Positions 58,976 through 64,000 of a stretch of DNA of 64,000 nucleotides are shown one piece after another (position 1 is the stretch's first letter; every line of letters begins with the position of its first letter). This DNA comes from Bifidobacterium asteroides (lineage in GTDB: Bacteria; Actinomycetota; Actinomycetes; Actinomycetales; Bifidobacteriaceae). The stretch covers positions 372,001 to 436,000 of the forward strand of contig NZ_CP048272.1 of assembly GCF_019469425.1 (NCBI RefSeq), read 5' to 3'. The notes under the pieces were generated by a model. The model was not told the origin of the DNA. It made no database searches and saw only the letters and a program-made list of their open reading frames with translations. The position numbers were made by a program, and so were the translations under genes.

Positions 58976-60854
58976 TGCCGCCGGAAAAGGCGGCAGGAGG
59001 GCGCCGAAGACCTCCCGCCGCGGCCGCGGGCTGTCAGGCTACATGCAGATCTGGCACCGGGATCATTGGTTCTGGCCCTACCTTCGTCAGAACAAGGGGT
59101 TGCTTGCCCTGATCTTTTTCCTGGGGGCCATCACCTTCGTCTGCGCGGCCGGGCTGATGTTCACCTCGGGCTTCCTGATCAGCAGGTCGGCCCGTCACCC
59201 CTTCAACATCTTCGCAGTCTACGTGCCGGTGGTCCTGACCAGGGCCTTCGGCATCGGACGGCCGTCATTCAAGTACCTGGAGCGCATCAAGAGCCATGAT
59301 TGGGTGCTCCGAGTAGTCTCCAAGCTGCGGGTTCAGCTCTATCGCACCCTCTCGCAGGATGCTGCCTTCCTGAACGAGCATGAACGCACGGGCGAGGTTT
59401 TGGGCATGCTCTCGGACGACCTGGACCATTTGGAGAACTTCTACCTGCGCACCATCTTCCCCACGGTCGTGGCCTATATTATGTGGGTGGTGGTCACCAT
59501 CGCCGTAGGCGTCTTCTCCTGGCTGACCTCGCTCCTGCTCTTCCTGCTTTTCGCCTTGATCCTGATCCTGGTCCCGCTGGTCTCGCTGGCTTATTCAGAC
59601 GGGCGCTATGACATGGAGAAGGCAAGGCGGCAGGACCAGTACACTGCTGTAACTGAGAGCTATATGGGCCTGGGGGATTGGGTGATCACCCGCCGCCGGC
59701 GGCGGTTCGTGGATATAGCGTCCGACGATTTCAACGACATCGCCAATGGCCGTAGGCAGCAAAAGCGGTTCGAACGATGGCGCAATTGCGGCATCCAGAT
59801 GATTTTCGCCCTCATGGTGGTGGCTCTGATCGTTGGAGCGGATCTGCGTATGACCAGTTCCACCTCCGTTGCGGACTTCGCGGCAGCAGTGGTCCTGGCG
59901 GTTTTTCCTTTGGTCGACTGTTTCATCGTGGTCTCCCAGGCGGTGGCTGAGGTCCCCCTTTATACGGACTCTCTGGGCCACCTGAATGAACTGACCGAGC
60001 GGGTCGAGTCCCGGCGGATTCCGGCCAGTGCTCAGACCAGGCTGGAGGGGCCGATCCGGTCGATCGTTTTCGATCATGTCAGTTTCTCCTACGGGCCTGA
60101 TGACCCGCTGTTGCTGGACGACTTCAGCCTGCGGATCGAGGGTGGACAACGAGTGGCCCTGCTCGGTCCCAGCGGTGAGGGCAAGACAACGGTTCTTCAG
60201 CTGCTTCTGGGCGACCTGCGCCCCACCAGTGGCCGCATCCTGATCAATGGAATACCGGTCGATGCCTTGCAGGACCAGCGTCCCGAGCTTTTCGGCTATT
60301 TGAACCAGCAGGCATTCCTCTTCAATACCACGATTGCCTCCAACGTGCGTCTGGGCGCTCCACAGGCCGATGACGATCAGGTCCGCCAGGCCTTGAAGGC
60401 TGTTCAGCTGGATAAGGTCGTTGCGGGCATGCCCCAGGGAATCGACACGCCGGTGGAGGAGGCCGGCGGCCGTCTTTCAGGCGGGCAGCGTCAGCGTGTG
60501 GCCTTGGCCAGAATCGTGCTCAAGCGCACTCCCATCATTCTTTTGGACGAGCCCACCATCGGTCTGGATCCCATTACCGAGCGACGGCTCATGGCTATGA
60601 TTTTCAGAGTAAGCCAAAAGCGCACACTCCTTTGGGTGACCCATCACCTGCAGGGGCTGGAGGAGGCCGACCAGGTCATCTTCATGCAGGACGGGCACAT
60701 CGTCATGCAGGGGCGCCCGGTCGACCTGTATCGGGAGAACGCACGTTTCCGTGAACTTTATCGCATGGATGTCTCGGACGTGGACAAGAGCGACGGTCAA
60801 GGGATATACTTGGACTGGCAGTCAGATTCGGATGGACGGAACCCTGTTGAATGA
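58932..60854 (+). CDS. cydC: Thiol/haem ABC exporter subunit CydC
   Basis: 640 residues. Six membrane helices in the first 350 residues, then an NBD with LLGPSGEGKTT, GGRLSGGQRQRVALAR and IILLDEPTIGLD. Partner of CydD. The start is uncertain: the ATG at 58932 lies inside cydD and has no ribosome site, and the ATG at 59043 would give a more typical N-terminus (MQIWHRDHWFWPYL). The first 37 residues are basic and unlike a CydC start, which favours 59043 or a start between. Confidence 0.92.
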   Translation: MRWGGTRLPTTSRTDAAGKGGRRAPKTSRRGRGLSGYMQIWHRDHWFWPYLRQNKGLLALIFFLGAITFVCAAGLMFTSGFLISRSARHPFNIFAVYVPVVLTRAFGIGRPSFKYLERIKSHDWVLRVVSKLRVQLYRTLSQDAAFLNEHERTGEVLGMLSDDLDHLENFYLRTIFPTVVAYIMWVVVTIAVGVFSWLTSLLLFLLFALILILVPLVSLAYSDGRYDMEKARRQDQYTAVTESYMGLGDWVITRRRRRFVDIASDDFNDIANGRRQQKRFERWRNCGIQMIFALMVVALIVGADLRMTSSTSVADFAAAVVLAVFPLVDCFIVVSQAVAEVPLYTDSLGHLNELTERVESRRIPASAQTRLEGPIRSIVFDHVSFSYGPDDPLLLDDFSLRIEGGQRVALLGPSGEGKTTVLQLLLGDLRPTSGRILINGIPVDALQDQRPELFGYLNQQAFLFNTTIASNVRLGAPQADDDQVRQALKAVQLDKVVAGMPQGIDTPVEEAGGRLSGGQRQRVALARIVLKRTPIILLDEPTIGLDPITERRLMAMIFRVSQKRTLLWVTHHLQGLEEADQVIFMQDGHIVMQGRPVDLYRENARFRELYRMDVSDVDKSDGQGIYLDWQSDSDGRNPVE

Positions 60855-61115
60855 CCATCAGGCTGTTTTCCGGGCAGTGAGCTTTGCGCGGTTGCCAGGT
60901 CGTCGATCTTGGCGGATGGCTTCCCTGCTAGTTGTTGCATGCCGACAGTTCATGGACTGTACGGTATGGAAGCCGAAGCCCGGAGAAGCGGCAGGATCGC
61001 TAAGCCGGAGGGCCAAAAGGCTTTCGTAGGTAAGAAGTCCGGTCACATTTGAATCCGTTCGGATTCGAGCCGTGCACTCACGCCCGACGAATCACTGCAG
61101 AGATTGGGAGGAACG

Positions 61116-62609
61116 ATGTTCACTGTATTGGGATTGTCTAGATTCCAGTTCGCCATGACGACGATATTCCACTTCTTCTATGTCCCTATGACCATCGGTC
61201 TGTCCCTGGCGGTCGCGATCATGGAGACCATCTATGTGGTGACCAAGAAGGATGTCTACAAGAAGATGACCATGTTCTGGTCCAAGATCTTCCTGCTCTC
61301 CTTCGCAGTCGGCGTGGTCACTGGGATCATCCAGGAGTTCCAGTTCGGCATGAACTGGTCCAACTACTCCAGGTTCATGGGTGATATCTTCGGTGCCCCA
61401 TTGGCCATCGAAGCCTTGCTGGCCTTCTTCCTGGAATCCACATTCATCGGTGTGTGGATGTTCACTTGGAACCGCTTCAAGCCGGCTGTGCATGCGGTCT
61501 TCATCTGGCTGACCTTCCTGGGCTCATCCATGTCGGCCATCTGGATTCTGGCTGCCAACAGCTTTATGCAGCATCCGGTCGGCTTCGAGATCAACCAGGC
61601 CACCGGCCATGTGCGTCTGACCGATTTCGGCGCCGTGGTATCCAACCCCCAGTTATGGATAGAATTCCCCCACGTCTTCTTCGCTGCCGTCTGCACAGGG
61701 GCTTTTGTGGTCATGGGCTGCAGCGCCTTCAGCCTGCTGAGGATGCATCTGGGCAACAAGGATAAGGCCGTGGCTGCTGTAGAGGCTGACTCCGGTAAGC
61801 AGGCCAAGGTCAACTTCTTCACCAAGTCCATCCGTCTGGCCGCCCTGATGGGGCTGATCGGCTCCATCTGCGTGATTACCTATGGTGATCTGCAGGGCAA
61901 GTACATCGTGACCGATCAACCGATGAAGCTGGCCGCCACTGAGGGCATCTACGAGGATACCGGCGATCCTGCCCCCTGGACGGTTGTGGCTTTGGTCAAC
62001 GAGAAGGATCACAAGGTCGACGGGTCTGTCGAGGTTCCAGGCGCCATGTCCATACTGGCTTACGGCAAGAGCACAGGGGCCGTCAAGGGCATGAACACCA
62101 TCAACAAGGAGCTGCACGAGAAGTATGATGCCAAGTATGGCAAGGACATGAACTACTACGTACCGGCCGCCACCCTTTTCTGGGTCTTCCGCCTGATGGC
62201 CGGAGTCGGCTTTGCCTTCGCTCTGATATCCGCATTGGTGCTTTGGTTTACCCGCAAGAAAAAGAACACGCTGTTCACTACTCGTTGGAAGCTCTGGATC
62301 ATGGGTATCTTTACTTTCGTCCCCTTCGTGGCCACGACCAGCGGCTGGCTGGTGACGGAGCTTGGACGATATCCATGGCTGGTCTACGGTTTCCAGACCA
62401 TTGCCGATGGAGTCTCGCCGACGAGCACGGTGCCAAACCTGCTCTTCACCTGCACTGTCTATTTCCTCCTCTTCCTGGTACTGGGCGGAGTCATGGTCTT
62501 CTATACCAGGAGGACCCTGCACCAGGGACCCTTCTACCGGCCGGATGACGGCAATGGGCCGCAGACTGCCAAGGTGCATGGCGCTCCCGCCCGGGTGGCC
62601 TTGGCCTGA
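61116..62609 (+). CDS. cydA: Cytochrome bd oxidase subunit I
   Basis: 497 residues, about nine membrane helices. Haem ligands are His19 (FHFFYVPMTIG), His186 (EFPHVFFA) and Met361 (FRLMAGVG). The last position is 32 residues earlier than Met393 of the E. coli protein, as expected for a short Q-loop enzyme. The normally invariant GRQPW motif reads GRYPW (417-421). GGGAGG precedes the ATG. It stands 261 bp after cydC and so probably has its own promoter. It carries the quinol site and the di-haem oxygen-reduction site. Confidence 0.95.
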   Translation: MFTVLGLSRFQFAMTTIFHFFYVPMTIGLSLAVAIMETIYVVTKKDVYKKMTMFWSKIFLLSFAVGVVTGIIQEFQFGMNWSNYSRFMGDIFGAPLAIEALLAFFLESTFIGVWMFTWNRFKPAVHAVFIWLTFLGSSMSAIWILAANSFMQHPVGFEINQATGHVRLTDFGAVVSNPQLWIEFPHVFFAAVCTGAFVVMGCSAFSLLRMHLGNKDKAVAAVEADSGKQAKVNFFTKSIRLAALMGLIGSICVITYGDLQGKYIVTDQPMKLAATEGIYEDTGDPAPWTVVALVNEKDHKVDGSVEVPGAMSILAYGKSTGAVKGMNTINKELHEKYDAKYGKDMNYYVPAATLFWVFRLMAGVGFAFALISALVLWFTRKKKNTLFTTRWKLWIMGIFTFVPFVATTSGWLVTELGRYPWLVYGFQTIADGVSPTSTVPNLLFTCTVYFLLFLVLGGVMVFYTRRTLHQGPFYRPDDGNGPQTAKVHGAPARVALA

Positions 62610-62651
62610 CGGCTGGCTGGCTAGCTGGCCCACCCTCTCTTCCCCTTCGGC

Positions 62652-62693
62652 AAGCCCCCGTTTCGGACCTCACGGTTCGGGACGGGGGCTTTG
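62652..62693. terminator. Terminator after cydA
   Basis: AAGCCCCCGT and ACGGGGGCTT form a 10-bp stem around a 20-nt loop with an inner CCTC/GG hairpin. It ends in TTTG and separates cydA from the convergent prenyl synthase gene. Confidence 0.75.
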
Positions 62694-62819
62694 CTGTCAT
62701 CAGGCCTTGGCGTCAGTGGGGGGCAATCCCGAGCATGAAGCGAATGTTTTGGCGAATGCTCGGCATATGCATGATATCCGACCGGCTTCGCTCCCTCTCG
62801 TTTGGTAGTGCCGATTCGG

Positions 62820-63779
62820 TCAGATCTGAGCGGTTATCGTAGTTGCCATGCCCTGAAGCAGGTCGCGCACGCCTTTGGCCACGGGGGAATCCTCCAGACT
62901 GTCTACAGCACGCCGCAGATAGTCCCTGGCGGTTTGCCGACTGCTCTCCATCAGGTGGGGATGGCTTCTGAAGTAGGCGACCACCTGGACAGGATCGTCT
63001 TGCTGGACCAGTGTTCTGAAGTTTTCATCCTCCTGGAATCCCAGCAGAACCGGCAGAGTGTAGATCCCATCGCGGATATCCTCCAGCTTGGGCTTGCCGG
63101 TGTCGTGATCCAGATCAAAATCATTGATGTCGTCGATGATTTGGAAGGCCATACCCAGATTACTGCCGAAGTTTCGGGCAGTCCGTTCCAGTGCCGGGTC
63201 GGTTGGCTGGCCGTCGAGGCGGATCCCGGTCAGGCAGGCCAGGCGGAAGAGGGCCGCCGTTTTGCCGGAGATGGCTCGGTCGTAGTCGTCTATGGTTATC
63301 TGGGTGTGGTGGCGGTCGGACTCCTGATAAAGCTCCCCGCCTACAATTTCGCAGACTGTGCCGGCCTGCTCCCTGATAAAGGCTGTATCAGGGGCTATGG
63401 AGGCCATGATCTCCATGTAGCGCGAGAGGATCAGATCTCCCAGATAGATGGCGGCCTTGTTGCCTCGGATGGTGTGGACCGTAGGCTTGTTGCGGCGGAT
63501 GGGGGCATTGTCCAGAACGTCGTCGTGAACCAGCGTGGCTAGATGGAGCATCTCGATGGCGGCTGCGCCGGTGATGACAGTGTCGTCCACCAGTCCTTCA
63601 GTGCTGGTGCCGACTCGGGCAAAGAGGACCACCATAGCGGCTCGGATCATCTTGCCGTGGTTGTCCAGCAGTCGACGGTAATCCTCCTGATAGGGAGCCA
63701 CATGGGTGCGCTCTTGGTGCAGGCGGTCGACGACCCGCTCAAGATCCTTGCGCAACAGGAGCCCTTGTCCTTCTGCCAT
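62820..63779 (-). CDS. Trans-polyprenyl diphosphate synthase
   Basis: 319 residues. The first aspartate-rich motif is LVHDDVLDNAPIRR (DDxxD) and the second is QIIDDINDF (DDxxD). Two small residues before the first motif (LATLVHD) suggest a long-chain product (C35-C45). It makes the isoprenoid tail of a menaquinone or demethylmenaquinone, or of a lipid carrier. Position facing cydA across a terminator is suggestive for quinone supply to NDH-2 and bd oxidase but is not proof. The ATG at 63779 has GAGGGAG upstream; the frame reads further to 63962. Confidence 0.9.
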   Translation of the reverse strand: MAEGQGLLLRKDLERVVDRLHQERTHVAPYQEDYRRLLDNHGKMIRAAMVVLFARVGTSTEGLVDDTVITGAAAIEMLHLATLVHDDVLDNAPIRRNKPTVHTIRGNKAAIYLGDLILSRYMEIMASIAPDTAFIREQAGTVCEIVGGELYQESDRHHTQITIDDYDRAISGKTAALFRLACLTGIRLDGQPTDPALERTARNFGSNLGMAFQIIDDINDFDLDHDTGKPKLEDIRDGIYTLPVLLGFQEDENFRTLVQQDDPVQVVAYFRSHPHLMESSRQTARDYLRRAVDSLEDSPVAKGVRDLLQGMATTITAQI

Positions 63780-64000
63780 GGAGGTATGCTCCCTCTCGCT
63801 TGTTGAGAACCGCAACATATTCAATATACCAAGTACAAGACCATGCCTGGAGATCATTGGCCCGGTCCTGGCTGCCGCTGTGGCCAATGTGGCCAATCTC
63901 ACACCACTCTGCCACCGCGCTGCGGCAATCCTCCGACCTAGGACGAAGGATGCCATCTTCACGGGCCATTTCTGGGAAGTGGTTGCACAGATCGGGCGAG

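Noticed and set aside
60855-61115. Frame between cydC and cydA (60751-61029)
   Set aside because: Mostly overlaps the cydC end, no ribosome site; treated as the cydA promoter region.
63739-63969. Frame upstream of the prenyl synthase on the minus strand
   Set aside because: Overlaps the synthase start in another phase, with no family resemblance.

Overview
The window looks like a chromosomal segment of a Bifidobacterium, most likely from the insect-gut (B. asteroides-like) group. It is GC-rich and actinobacterial in gene content, with the rpsF-ssb-rpsR-rplI cluster and DUF6541 and DUF6020 membrane proteins. Unusually for bifidobacteria it also carries catalase, an Nramp manganese transporter with a MntR-type regulator, a type II NADH dehydrogenase and a complete cytochrome bd set (cydB, cydD, cydC, cydA). 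The genus call is inference from gene content; no database was searched.

Layout. 1-6.8 kb: glycosyltransferases and a large membrane protein (surface polysaccharide), an SDR oxidoreductase, a nicotinamidase-like hydrolase, a GNAT acetyltransferase and a decayed UvrA-like ATPase. 6.95-21.38 kb: a genomic island at the 3' end of tRNA-Ser(GGA), made of two different integrative elements in tandem. Three copies of the 21-23 bp tRNA 3' end mark its left end (6947), middle (11681) and right end (21360). Element 1 (about 4.7 kb) has a tyrosine integrase, a serine recombinase and three small unknown genes chained by 4-nt overlaps. It also has an open-reading-frame-poor, highly self-complementary region of about 0.6 kb that may be a structured RNA. 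Element 2 (about 9.7 kb) has its own integrase, an excisionase, a RecA-fold replication ATPase, divergent regulators, and two cargo genes that look defensive: a DUF3578-DUF3883 restriction-like protein and a helical protein with an RX6H motif. Its layout resembles a phage satellite. Each element brings its own tandem arm-type repeats at both ends and its own terminator next to the att core, replacing the native tRNA-Ser terminator that now lies 14.4 kb away.

21.4-27.9 kb: SGNH hydrolase, sugar porter, catalase, MntH and a divergent MntR-like regulator. 28.2-38.0 kb: polysaccharide assembly and export (two glycosyltransferases, DUF6020 protein, O-acyltransferase, Wzm/Wzt-type ABC exporter, dTDP-glucose 4,6-dehydratase). 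38.0-40.1 kb: S6-SSB-S18-L9 operon with a structured leader. 40-48.7 kb: tautomerase, GtrA protein, MFS transporter, histidine phosphatase, DUF805 protein, a binding-protein/permease pair without an ATPase gene, and a LacI regulator. 48.9-54.2 kb: anaerobic ribonucleotide reductase (nrdD, nrdG), gltX, tRNA-Glu and tRNA-Gln. 54.4-63.8 kb: ndh, cydB, cydD, cydC, cydA and a polyprenyl diphosphate synthase.

Taken together, the chromosomal genes describe a cell that can ferment anaerobically (NrdDG) and also consume oxygen (NDH-2 to quinone to cytochrome bd) and remove peroxide (catalase, Mn uptake). The island is the main accessory region and the best place to look for something new.
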